Source: JAOUEA01 sp963797635
GTDB taxonomy: Bacteria; Actinomycetota; UBA4738; HRBIN12
Reading direction: 5' to 3'
Assembly: GCA_963797635.1 (NCBI GenBank)
Contig: CAWCPZ010000006.1
Coordinates: 27,737-91,736 of the forward strand
DNA: 64,000 bases
Part shown: positions 1-9,203 of the stretch, piece by piece
How the letters are laid out: each line of letters opens with the position of its first letter
How positions within the stretch are numbered: position 1 is the stretch's first letter
Made by a program: the position numbers and the translations under genes
The notes under the pieces: generated by a model
Databases searched by the model: none
Seen by the model: the letters and a program-made list of their open reading frames with translations, nothing else
What the model was told of the DNA's origin: nothing

Positions 1-1428
1 AGAAGTCGCCCGGTTCGGCGGCGTGTATGGGTCGGGTGTCCCCGTCTTGATCGGAGGCTCGACCACCAGCGACTTCAGGAATGCGCCGGCCGCCGCCGCG
101 ATCGGGTGCAGCACCCAGGCGTGCGGGAAGTCGACCTGGTGCTCCTCGCGGGGGTCCCATTCGAGGTTGTAGATCAGCGGCATGTTCAGCGGCGACCAGG
201 TCGAGTAGAAGTCGTCCTGCTTGAACAGATGGACCTTCCATTGGTGCCACTTGGCCGCCTGGAGCCGGTTCCCCTGGAGGTGCAGGATGATGTCGCGACC
301 CGACTCCTCGGCGTCGCCGAGCAGGAAGTCGCGCATGTCCATGCCGTCGATCATCCGGTCGCGGGGACCTTCGCGCCGGCGACGTTCAGCAGCGTCGTGT
401 ACCAGTCGACCGCGTGCACGAGTTCGTTGCTGACCTTCCCGGCGGGCACCTTCCCCGGCCACCGAACGATGCAGGACGTCCGGTTCGACCCCTCCAGTGC
501 GGTGAACAAGCCGCCGCGCCACGGCCCCGAGAACCGTGCCACTGACCTCCGACCGGGTCCGGATCGATCGCCGGGAAGTGGTAGGTGGTGTCGGCGCCGT
601 TGTCGGAGGCCCAGACGACGATCGTGTCGTCCGCGATCCCGAGCTCGTCGAGCTTGTCGAGGACCACCCGGTGAAGTCGTCCATCTGGGTGAGGATGTCG
701 CCCCAGTTCCCGCGCTTGGTCTTGCCCGCGTACTCCGGGTCGGGGATCGGCGGGATATGCACCTGCGTGTAGGGCAGGTAGACGTAGAACGGCTTGCCCG
801 CCTCCTTCGACCGCGCATGAAGTCGGTCGCCCACTCGGTGATCTTGCGATCGAACCCGGCGCGGAACTCCGCGTCGTAGGTGGCGACCACCTCGTGCTTC
901 TCGCCCTTCTTCCGCGAGAAGATCGGCTCCGGCTCGAGCGGGATCTTCGCGGGGCCGGCATACGGCTCGGCGGTCACGTCTCCGTTCGGGAAGTACGACT
1001 GCATCGTCCACAAGACCTCGTCGGCGGTGCGCGGGCTCCACACGGCCTCGTCGAAGCCGAAATCGACCGGGCTTCGGCTCTCGGGGTCGCTGCCCAGGTG
1101 CCACTTGCCCCACATCCCCGTCGCGTACCCGGCATCGGACAGCGCCTGGGCGGTCGTCACCTCCCAGCGCGTCAGCCCGTCCGGGCCGCCCGCGATCGGC
1201 ACCGCTTGTGTGCCCGAGCGGATCGCGTGGCGACCGGTCAACAGCGCCGACGGCTCGGCGTGCACTGCGCCTCGACGTTGAAGTTCAGAAGCTTCAGGCC
1301 CTCGGCGGCGAGGGCGTCGATCCGTGGGTGGGCGCGCCGCGGAGGACGCCGCCGCCGTAGCAGCCGAGCTCACCCCACCCGAAGTTGTCCCAGAAGAAGA
1401 ACACGATGTTCGGCTGCTTGTCGCTCAT
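1..1428 (-). pseudogene. Arylsulfatase-family protein, frameshifted and cut by window edge
   Basis: The ATG at 1428-1426 opens MSDKQPNIVFFFWDNFG, the usual beginning of a type I sulfatase with its first metal-binding Asp. The pieces that follow read as one sulfatase: the formylglycine motif CTPSR near 1265-1250 followed by SALLTGR, then GMWGKWHLG near 1110, and further on a maturation and metal-site region. They lie in different frames, with changes near 1330, 1255, 815 and 680, and the C-terminus runs off the left edge. Sulfatases hydrolyse sulfate esters after Cys-to-formylglycine conversion. No maturase and no signal peptide is visible. Four or more breaks in 1.4 kb could mean a dead gene, but the motifs are intact, so sequence error is also possible. 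The family call is secure and the substrate is unknown. Confidence 0.8.
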
Positions 1429-1725
1429 CGACTGGTGCCTCTGCTTGGGCCACGTTAGAGCCGTGGCAGCCCTCACTCGATAGTCGTCTGGCCTTCGCAA
1501 GGCCACGCTCGCTTGCCACTGGTGATTCTCCCCACTGGGATTCAGGAAGTCGAATCGCCCAAGGAGTGCTTGAGCGCAGAGAGCCCCCAGTGCTCATGCG
1601 AATCCGACGGACCTCCTGATGTGCATGGCGACTGCGGTGGGGCTCAAGCTGGGCACGTGATCTGAGACCAGTGCCCTGATTCGGCAGTCGAATCGATATG
1701 CCCTTTGAACAGGACGTTCTCTCGG

Positions 1726-1798
1726 TGGGCGCTGAGGGTCTCGAACCCCCGACCTTCGCCTTGTAAGGGCGACGCTCTGCCAGCTGAGCTAAGCGCCC
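1726..1798 (-). tRNA. tRNA-Val (TAC anticodon)
   Basis: On the minus strand the sequence folds as a complete cloverleaf: acceptor GGGCGCT pairs with AGCGCCC, the D arm contains AGCTCAGCTGGCAGAGC, the anticodon loop is CTTACAA (anticodon TAC), and the T arm carries GTTCGAACC. The discriminator base is A and no CCA is encoded. The stop codon of the upstream zinc-ribbon ORF lies inside the first bases of this tRNA. Confidence 0.95.
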
Positions 1799-2064
1799 GA
1801 GCGTTCCGTGTGACCGCATGCCCGGCACACCACCTCGCCCAGGGTCACCGACAGGCGTGTTCCTCCGCATGCGGAGCAGCGATCGAGCCCTTCGGCCCAG
1901 TCCTGGCGCTCCTGCACGCACGTCGGGCAGATCAGCACCTGCCGCCCGCCCGCGACCGCCCGCACCCATGGAGCATCCCGCTTGCCGGGATCGTAGGTTG
2001 GGCGACCGCAGAGGGAACATCCCGGTCGGTCACCCCTCGAGGGCGCACCGTCCAACGGCCTCAC
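1789..2064 (-). CDS. Small zinc-ribbon protein
   Basis: A 91-residue protein from a GTG start. It contains CxxC pairs at about residues 16-19, 46-49, 62-65 and 80-83, enough for two zinc ribbons. No catalytic domain is visible, and the role is unknown; such proteins often act as nucleic-acid or protein-binding modules. It follows the membrane-anchored gene at 2098-2541 with a gap of 33 bp on the same strand, so the two may be cotranscribed. The TAG stop sits inside the 5' end of tRNA-Val (10 bp overlap), so a transcript of this ORF runs into the tRNA. The regular Cys spacing favours a real gene; the overlap argues for some caution. Confidence 0.6.
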   Translation of the reverse strand: MRPLDGAPSRGDRPGCSLCGRPTYDPGKRDAPWVRAVAGGRQVLICPTCVQERQDWAEGLDRCSACGGTRLSVTLGEVVCRACGHTERSGA

Positions 2065-2097
2065 GACCAGGAAGGATACCCCCGTCGGGGACCTCGT

Positions 2098-2541
2098 TCA
2101 GGACCCGTCGCGACGACGACGCATCCTGGGCGGATACCCCGTTCGCGCCGCGTCGAAGATCGGGAGCGAGCGTTCTCGCGCCAACTCGCGCAGGAACCGA
2201 TCCTCGCTCAGCTCGAACCGGCGCCACTCCCCGTCGGCGTCGACCAGCACGACCGACTTCGGGCTCATGACCGTCTTGGGCTCCACGTAGGCCTCCACGC
2301 CCGAGTGGGCATCCAGCCACGTGACCAGTTCGTCGCGTCGCTCGGGCGCACGCGGCACCTTCTTGATGTCCCGGTAGACCTGCTCCCGGCGCTTGTCGAA
2401 CTCGTACCGGCCGGGCCGGCCTCCTTCGACGCGCGGTTGGGGCGTGAATCGGTCCGCCACCGCTCCGGCACGGGCCGTGAGCCACTTGAACGCCGCGATC
2501 AGCAGCAGCAGGCCGATCAGCACGGGGATGAGGCGGATCAT
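2098..2541 (-). CDS. Membrane-anchored conserved protein of unknown function
   Basis: A 147-residue protein. Residues 1-20 form one hydrophobic helix (MIRLIPVLIGLLLLIAAF), followed by a charged soluble domain with the stretch VEPKTVMSPKSVVLVDADGEW and the C-terminal phrase FDAARTGYPPRMR. This C-terminal pattern resembles short uncharacterised proteins common in Actinomycetota. No enzymatic motif is recognised. The start was taken at the ATG directly before the hydrophobic helix, because the frame stays open far upstream opposite potA without any protein-like sequence. It is divergent from potA with 165 bp between starts, which should hold both promoters. Confidence 0.75.
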   Translation of the reverse strand: MIRLIPVLIGLLLLIAAFKWLTARAGAVADRFTPQPRVEGGRPGRYEFDKRREQVYRDIKKVPRAPERRDELVTWLDAHSGVEAYVEPKTVMSPKSVVLVDADGEWRRFELSEDRFLRELARERSLPIFDAARTGYPPRMRRRRDGS

Positions 2542-2706
2542 GGCTGAACGATAGGTCAGATGCCCCCTGGCGGTGGATAGGTCGAAGGTCCTGGGTTGCG
2601 TTCGAGCGCCGCTTGCGGCATGTTCCGTGGTCTGGAACACTCCGCCCGCCAGGCGTGACGCGTCAGCATCGCGCTGGGCGATCGGGGAGAGAGGGGACTC
2701 CACGAC

Positions 2707-3840
2707 GTGAGTGGCGAACAAGGCTCCGTGCAACTGCGCCAATTGGTGAAGCGTTTCGGCAGCGTCGCCGCGGTCGACGGCATCGACATCGAGGTCGAGC
2801 CCGGGGAGTTCCTGTCGCTGCTGGGACCCTCCGGCTGCGGCAAGACCACCACCCTGCGCATGCTCGCCGGCTTCGAGGAACCCACCGAGGGCGACATCAT
2901 CATCTCGGGCGAGCCGGTCCAGGGGATCCCGCCCCACAAGCGCGACGTCAACACGGTGTTCCAGCACTACGCGCTCTTCCCGCACATGACCGTGGCCGAG
3001 AACGTCGCCTACGGCCTCCGCCAGAAGAAGACGCCCAAGGAAGACATCAACCGCAAGGTGGGCGAGGCGCTCGAGATGGTGAAGATGTCGCCGCTCGCCA
3101 ACCGCAAGCCGCGCCAGATGTCCGGTGGCCAGCAGCAGCGCGTCGCGCTGGCCCGCGCCCTGGTGAACCGCCCCAGCCTGCTCCTGTTGGACGAACCGCT
3201 CGGCGCCCTCGACCGCAAGCTCCGCGAGGAGATGCAGATCGAGCTGAAGCTGATCCAGTCCCAGGTGGGCACCACGTTCATCTTCGTGACCCACGACCAG
3301 CAGGAAGCGCTCTCCATGAGCGACCGCATCGCGGTCATGCTCGACGGGCACGTGGAGCAGCTCGCCGACCCCGACACGATCTACGACTCCCCCGCCACCG
3401 CGTTCGTCGCCGGGTTCATCGGCCAGCAGAACTTCTTCGACGGCACCGCCCGCGAGACCGGTCGCGTGGTCCAGGGCGACGGCTGGACGATCCGCGCGGC
3501 CGCCGAGGCGCCCGACGTCGTCGAGGGCGGCGACGCCCTGGCCGCCGTCCGACCCGAAGCCATCGTGCTCAGCGAGACCCAGCCCGCGAACGGCGAGAAC
3601 GCGGTCTCGGGCACGCTCGCCAGCGTCTCGCACCTGGGCGACGTGATCCAGTTCGTGATCATGACGCCCGGGCGCAAGGAGATCCTCGCCCGCTTGCCCC
3701 GGCCCCGCGCTCCGCGGCTCGACGTGGGTTCCGAGGTGTGGTGCGCCTGGGCCGCCGAGCACACGCACGTCTTCTCCGCAGACCAAGCCGACATCGTTCT
3801 AGCCGATCCCGCCGAAGAAACGGCGCCGGCTTCCGCCTGA
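2707..3840 (+). CDS. potA: Spermidine/putrescine-type ABC transporter ATPase PotA
   Basis: A 377-residue protein with every ABC signature: Walker A GPSGCGKTT (40-48), Q-loop Q86, signature MSGGQQQ (138-144), Walker B LLLLDEP (158-164) and switch His196. A TOBE-like beta domain fills the last 100 residues, as in PotA/CysA/MalK-type ATPases. It should bind the cytoplasmic EAA loops of PotB and PotC and power uptake. It is the first gene of a run that continues through potD, potB and potC into urease-like genes, with only 20 bp to potD. The start is GTG 2707. The family includes importers for polyamines, iron, thiamine and other small solutes, so PotA does not fix the substrate. Confidence 0.95.
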   Translation: MSGEQGSVQLRQLVKRFGSVAAVDGIDIEVEPGEFLSLLGPSGCGKTTTLRMLAGFEEPTEGDIIISGEPVQGIPPHKRDVNTVFQHYALFPHMTVAENVAYGLRQKKTPKEDINRKVGEALEMVKMSPLANRKPRQMSGGQQQRVALARALVNRPSLLLLDEPLGALDRKLREEMQIELKLIQSQVGTTFIFVTHDQQEALSMSDRIAVMLDGHVEQLADPDTIYDSPATAFVAGFIGQQNFFDGTARETGRVVQGDGWTIRAAAEAPDVVEGGDALAAVRPEAIVLSETQPANGENAVSGTLASVSHLGDVIQFVIMTPGRKEILARLPRPRAPRLDVGSEVWCAWAAEHTHVFSADQADIVLADPAEETAPASA

Positions 3841-3860
3841 CCTAGGAAGGGGAACCACGC

Positions 3861-5066
3861 ATGACCGATCGAGACGACGAGAAGGTCACCAGGATCCTGG
3901 CGCCGCGCGATACGGCGCAGCGGGTGTCCAGGCGACTCTTCATCCAGGGCGGCGCCGTGGCCCTGTTCTCCGGGAGCGTGCTGCTCGCCGCCTGTAGCAG
4001 CGACAGCGACGCGAACCCGTCGGCCGGAGGCGCGCCCACCGGGAGCACCGGCACCGGTGAGGTCGAGGACCAGCTGAACTTCTACCACTGGGCCGAGTAC
4101 GACGACCCCAAGCTGTTCAAGCAGTTCACCGACGAGTTCGGCGCCACCACGAAGATCGACATCTACGCCTCGAACGAGGAGATGATCGCCAAGCTCAACG
4201 CGGCGCAGGGCACCGCGGGCTACGACATCGTGGTGCCGACCGGCGTCTACATCCCGCAGATGGTGCAGCTCGGCCTGCTCGCCGAGCTCGACCTGGCGAA
4301 CATCCCCAACTTCAAGAACATCGAGACCCAGTACACGAACCAGCCCTGGGACCCCGACAACCTGCACTCGGTGTGCAAGGACTGGGGTTCGACCGGCTGG
4401 ATCTACGACACCGAGGCGATCGACGGCGAGATCAACACCTGGAACGACTTCATCGAGGCCGCGCAAGGTCCCGCCAGCGGAAGACTGTCCGTGCTGGACG
4501 CTCCGGCCGACCTGTGCGGCATCTACTTCTGGGCCAACGGGATCGACTGGACCACCGAGGACCAGGCCGACCTGGACGCGTGCCAGGAGTTCATCGTCAA
4601 CGAGCTGGCGCCGCACATCAAGGCGTTCGACTCCTACCCGGGCATCGCGCTGACGCAAGGCAACTACGCGCTCAGCCAGGCGTGGAACGGTGACGCCCGC
4701 CAGGGTCTGATCGCCGTCCAGGACAAGGACCCCGAGCGGTACAAGTGGGGCCTGGGCGCACCCAAGACCGAGCTGTGGATGGACAACTGGTGCATCCTCG
4801 CCGAGGCCGAGAACGTCAACGCCGCCTACGCGTGGATCAACTTCATCCTGCAGCCCGAGATCTCCCTGAAGGACCTCGAGTTCCACGGCTACAACACCGG
4901 CATCAAGGGCGTGCAGGAGCAGGCGGAAGCGGCCGACCTCCCCTACCTCGACCTGGTGTTCTTCGACGAGGCGCAGGTGGCCACGTTCGAGGCCGGCGCC
5001 GTGAACTCCGCGACGGAGACCTTGGTGAAGATCTGGGACGAGGCAGGCGAAGGCGACGAGGCAGGG
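3861..5066 (+). CDS. potD: Polyamine-type solute-binding lipoprotein PotD, open into PotB
   Basis: The first 400 or so residues are a PotD/PotF-like binding protein. A twin-arginine leader (SRRLFIQG, residues 23-30) leads into the lipobox LLAAC with Cys45, then comes the start of the mature domain, FYHWAEYDDPKLF, and the C-terminal end ETLVKIWDEA. An SD (aggaagg) precedes ATG 3861. It should sit lipid-anchored outside the membrane and deliver ligand to PotB/PotC. No stop codon follows; the same frame runs straight into the permease, so the end given is only the domain border. Whether this is a true fusion or an assembly error is discussed in the findings. The ligand is unknown, and the operon partner genes suggest a urea-like or amidine compound rather than a polyamine. 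Confidence 0.88.
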
Positions 5067-5988
5067 CACGCGAAGGGGATCGGGCGAGTCGAAGAGCTGT
5101 CGCCACGCTTCGCGCTCGCGATCCCGGCTGCGATCCTGTTCATCCTGTTCTTCCTGGTCCCGGTCGCGTTCATCGCCTACTACTCGTTCGGGTACAAGCC
5201 GTTCTTCCTGACGGGCTTGACGATCGCCACGGACAAGCTGTCGTTCTCGAACTACGGCGATGCGCTGTCGGGGACGTTCCTCGAGACCTTCAAGGGCACG
5301 CTGCAGATCTCGATCCTGGGGACCTTCATCTGCCTGGTGATCGGGTTCCCGTTCGCGTACTGGCTCGCGGTGCGCGTGAGCCCGAAGTGGCGAGGGCTGC
5401 TGCTGGGCCTGGTGATCGTGCCGTTCTGGACCAACTTCCTGGTCCGCACGATCGGCTGGCGCATCCTGCTCGCCCCTGAAGGGCCGGTGTCCGGGATCCT
5501 CAAGGCCATCGGCATACGCGACGCTCCCCTCGCCGTGCTCGACACGCGGTTCGCCGTGCAGCTCGGCGTCGTCTACAACTACCTGCCGCTGATGATCCTG
5601 CCGTTGTTCGTGGCGCTCGACCGACTGGAACCGGCCTTGCGTGAAGCGTCCAAGGACCTGGGTGCCAGCCGCTGGAAGACGATGCGTCAGGTGACGATCC
5701 CGCTGGCGATGCCGGGCATCGTCGCCGGCACGCTGCTGGTGTTCATCCCGCTGACGGGCGACTACATCACCGCAGCCGTCCTGGGTGGCGCGAAGGGCAA
5801 CATGGTGGGTCGCATGGTGGCCGACCAGTTCCTGGTGGCGCAGAACTGGGCGTTGGGCTCGGCGATGGCCATGGTCCTGATCGCCATGATCCTGCTCACC
5901 GTCGGCCTGTTCGCCCTGATCGGGCTGGCGGCGCGTGCCCTGATCCAGCGGAACCGTCGCGTCACGCTTGCAGGAGGTGCCGGCGTGA
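5067..5988 (+). CDS. potB: Polyamine-type ABC transporter permease PotB
   Basis: Six transmembrane helices can be drawn: about 5108-5180, 5280-5370, 5390-5470, 5550-5620, 5710-5790 and 5850-5940. The EAA loop EASKDLGASRWKTMRQV lies between helices 4 and 5, the contact site for PotA. This is the standard PotB layout with both ends in the cytoplasm. There is no start codon in this frame close to helix 1, so as written it can be translated only as the tail of PotD. The frame also passes the potC start without stopping; the TGA at 5986-5988, overlapping the potC GTG, would serve as stop if one base were missing or extra in the potB tail. That overlap arrangement suggests such a slip. Confidence 0.85.
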
Positions 5989-6905
5989 GCACCGAGGTCA
6001 CGACCGCCGAGCAGCCCGTCACCCGCGCCGAACCCGTGCGGCGCGAAGCCGCGGCCGCGACTGGACGAGCGTCCTGCTCCGGATCTGGGGCATCCTCGTC
6101 TACGGCTTCTTGTTCCTGCCGATCTTCATCATCATGGCCTACTCGTTCAACAAGGGCCGAGCGTTGCTGGCCTGGGACGGGTTCGGGTTCGATTGGTACA
6201 AGACCCTGCCCGACAACCCGGTGATCCGAGGCGCGATCACCACCTCGTTGAAGGCGGCGGTGGGCTCGGCCATCATCGCGACCATCCTCGGGTCGCTCGC
6301 CGGCATCGCGCTCGCGAGGCGACCGGGCAAGTGGGTCATCGTCTTCATGGCGCTCGTCTTCCTGGTGCTTGGTCACGCCCGAGATCGTCGACGCGATCGC
6401 GCTGCTGATCTGGTACGTGCGCATCAAGGGACCCTTCGGACCGGACTTCGCCGGCGTGGGTGACAACTACGGACTGCTCCGATTGTGGATCGGCCATGCC
6501 CTCTTCTCGACGGCCGTGGTCACCTTGATCGTGCGCGCACGATTGGCGGGACTCGACGAGTCGCTCGAGGAGGCGGGAGCCGACCTCTACGCCGCGCCGT
6601 TCACGCGGTTCCGCCAGATCACGCTGCCGCTCATGATGCCGGCCGTGCTGGCCGGTGCGCTGCTGGCGTTCAGCCTGTCGCTGGACAACACGATCATCTC
6701 GACGTTCGTCAGCGTCGCCGGCGCCTCGCCGTGGCCGGTGTACGTGTTCAGCGCCCTGCGCAGCATCCTGCGGCCGGAGATCGCCGCGGTCTCGACGCTG
6801 ATGCTCCTGCTCACGCTCATCGCGCTCAGCCTGGTCGCGCTGGTGCTCCGGCGGAGCGGTGATTCGGCCGAAGAGGTCGCCAAGACGATCACCGGCGCCG
6901 GGTAG
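5985..6905 (+). CDS. potC: Polyamine-type ABC transporter permease PotC (two frame breaks)
   Basis: GTG 5985 follows a strong SD (aggaggt, 5972-5978) at good spacing. The protein reads MSTEVTTAEQPV, then changes frame near 6057 to TSVLLRIWGILVYGF, and again near 6369 to VTPEIVDAIALLIWYV. The second change looks like one extra t in gtgcttggtcacg, and the first like one lost base in a gccgcg run. After repair it has six membrane helices and the EAA motif EEAGADLYAAPFTRFRQI, as expected for PotC. It pairs with PotB to form the channel. The TAG stop shares its last base with the GTG of the next gene, so the transporter and urease genes are translationally joined. Breaks are likely sequence errors, since all conserved segments are present. 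Confidence 0.88.
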
Positions 6906-7498
6906 TGCACCTCACCCCCACCGAAGAGGACCGCCTCCGTGTCTTCACCGCCGCGCAGTTGGCGCGCGCGACGCTCGCCCGCGGGCTGGCGCTGAACGCC
7001 CCCGAGGCGATCGCGCTGGTCTGCGACGAACTCCACCTGGCGGCGCGCGCCGGCGGGACCTACGAGGAGGTCGTGGAGGCGGGCCGCAGCGCCGCCGACG
7101 TGGACGTGATCTTCGGGGTCGCGGACGTGGTGCCCGAGATCCGCGTCGAGGTGCTGCTCGACGAAGGCACCCGGTTGATCGTGCTGACCGAACCGTTCGG
7201 TCCCGCGTCGGTCGACGGCCCGGGCGCCGTGCGGTTCGGCGAGGGTGACGTGGCGCTCGTGCCCGACCGGGAGCGCCGGCGGATCACGGTCACGAACACC
7301 GGCCGTCGCCCGGTGCGCGTGTCGTCCCACTACCCGTTCTGGCAGGTGAACCCGTCGTTGTCGTTCGATCGCGAGGCCGCGCGCGGGTTCCGCCTGGACC
7401 TGCCGGCGGGCGATTCGCTGCGGTGGGCTCCGGACGAGACCCACGAGGTCGACCTGGTGGCCTACGGCGGCGGCGGCGATCCCACCGGGGAGGCCTGA
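6905..7498 (+). CDS. ureAB: Urease gamma-beta fusion subunit (UreAB type)
   Basis: A 197-residue protein. Residues 1 to about 100 match urease gamma (MHLTPTEEDRL, then ARGLALNAPEAIAL and later VVPEIRVE). Residues 105-197 match urease beta (GAVRFGEGDVAL, VSSHYPFWQVNPSLSFDREAARG, LDLPAG). Gamma-beta fusions are known in several ureases, for example Helicobacter UreA. In such enzymes these subunits wrap the alpha subunit that carries the nickel site. The gene starts at GTG 6905, sharing one base with the potC stop, and ends one base before the ureC GTG at 7500. The canonical HYHF of beta reads HYPF here. It is clearly urease-related but divergent, so activity on urea should not be assumed. Confidence 0.9.
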   Translation: MHLTPTEEDRLRVFTAAQLARATLARGLALNAPEAIALVCDELHLAARAGGTYEEVVEAGRSAADVDVIFGVADVVPEIRVEVLLDEGTRLIVLTEPFGPASVDGPGAVRFGEGDVALVPDRERRRITVTNTGRRPVRVSSHYPFWQVNPSLSFDREAARGFRLDLPAGDSLRWAPDETHEVDLVAYGGGGDPTGEA

Positions 7499-7499
7499 G

Positions 7500-9193
7500 G
7501 TGCCGCGGTCGATCTCCCGGTGACGAGCACGCCCGACGCCACGGCCCCACCGCCGGCGACCAGATCCGCCTGGGCGACACCGACCTGTGGATCCGCGTCG
7601 AGCGCGACCTCACCGAACCCGCCGACCAGGCGCTGTGGGGCTACGCCAAGAACCTGCGCTCGCGCATGACCCAGCAGGACCGCGCCACCGGCGAGAGCGA
7701 GCTCGACGCGGTGATCGCGAGCGCGGTGATCGTGGATCCGCGTCTCGGCGTGCTGAAGGCCGACCTGGGGATCAAGGACGGCCGCATCGCCGGCATCGGC
7801 CGCGCCGGCAACCCCGACATCACCGACGGCGTCGACCTCACGATCGGACCCGGCACGTGGCCGATCCCCTGCCACGGGCTGATCGCGACGCCCGGCGGCA
7901 TCGACACCCACGTCCATCTGCTGTCGCCTCGGCTGGTGCCGGTGGCGCTGAGCGCCGGCATCACCACGCTGATCACCGCCGGGCTTCGAAGAGCCGGTGT
8001 GGCGGATGCACCGCACGCTGGAAGCGTTCGAACGGCTGCCGGTCAACGTCGGGTTGCAGGCCAGCGCGCGCGCCGACCGCCGCGATCCGCTGGACCGGCT
8101 GATCGCCGGAGGCTCGGTGGGGCTGAAGATCCACGAGGACTGGGGCGCCTACCCCGAGATCGTCGATGCCACGCTGGCCGCCGCCGAGGCGCACGACATC
8201 GCGGTCTGCCTGCACACCGACGGGCTCAACGAATCCACCGAGCTGGAGGGGACGGTCGCCGCGATCGGCGGCCGCACGATCCACGCCTACCACGTGGAGG
8301 GCGCGGGCGGCGGCCACATCCCCGACCTGCTCGGCCTGGTGCGCGAGGCGAACATCCTGTGTTCCTCCACCACCCCGGGACTCCCGTGGGGGCCGGGCGC
8401 CGCCGCCGAGCACGTCGACATGATCCTCATCGTGCACGAGGGCAACCCGCTGATCCCCGAGGACGTCGCCGGCGCGCGGGAGCGGATCCGCGACACCACG
8501 CTCGCGGCCGAGGGGCCGCTGCACGACCTCGGCGCCATCTCGATCATCAACTCCGACTCCCAGGGCATGGGTCGCATCGGCGAGACGATCCGGCGCACGT
8601 GGCAGCTCGCCGACGCGATGAAGCGCTGGCGCGCGAGCGACCTCGGCGGCGGATGGCCCGGTGAACCCGCGGACGACAACGAACGGGTGCTCCGCTACCT
8701 CGCCAAGCACACCGCCGAGCCCGCGATCGCGCACGGCATCGCCGACGAGGTCGGATCGCTCGAACCCGGCCACCTCGCCGACCTGGTCCTGTGGGAACCG
8801 GCGTCGTTCGGCGTGCGGCCGTTCATGGTGATCAAAGGTGGCGCCGTGGCCTGGAGCGCGATGGGCGAGGGCAACGCCAGCGTCCACGGCGCCCAGCCCA
8901 CGCGCTACGGACCGGACTGGGGCGCCACGGGCGACGCGGCGGCGTCGCTGTCGACGACGTTCGTGTCCGCGGCGGCGCTCGACGACGGGATCGCCGGAAC
9001 CCTCGGGACGAAGCGGCGCGTCACGGCCGTCCACGGAACGCGAGGGCTGACGCGCGGCGACCTGGTGGCCAACACCGCGGTCCCTCCGATCGAGGTCTCC
9101 CCCGACGACGGCACCGTGACGCTGGACGGACGCGTGCTGGCGTGCGAACCCGTCGCCGAGGTCCCGCTCTCGCGGCGCTACCTACTGAGCTGA
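7500..9193 (+). CDS. ureC: Divergent urease alpha-like metal amidohydrolase (two frame breaks)
   Basis: GTG 7500 begins MPRSISR, then one extra base near 7522 shifts the frame to DEHARRHGPTAGDQIRLGD, which is the classical UreC N-terminus. A second one-base slip near 7987 joins TLITAG to EEPVWRMHRT. All metal ligands are present: GGIDTHVH (His codons at 7909 and 7915), the carbamylated Lys and His in GLKIHEDWG (near 8123-8143), LHTD, YHVEG, and the Asp of SDSQGMG. Two features differ from working ureases. The flap Cys-His-His reads Val-His-Glu (8432-8440), losing the conserved Cys. The loop after GITT is about 15 residues shorter than in Klebsiella UreC. No nickel-insertion genes (ureDEFG) lie in the window. 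It probably hydrolyses a urea-like or other C-N bond, substrate unknown. Confidence 0.85.
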
Positions 9194-9203
9194 AGGCTCT
9201 GGC

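Noticed and set aside
1429..1725. Possible island boundary between tRNA-Val and the broken sulfatase
   Set aside because: tRNA 3' ends are common integration sites, but no integrase and no repeated tRNA-tail sequence was found in the window.
2098..3786. A 562-codon open frame opposite potA
   Set aside because: Only the last 147 codons look like protein; the rest is the antisense shadow of potA with His/Gly/Asp-biased composition.
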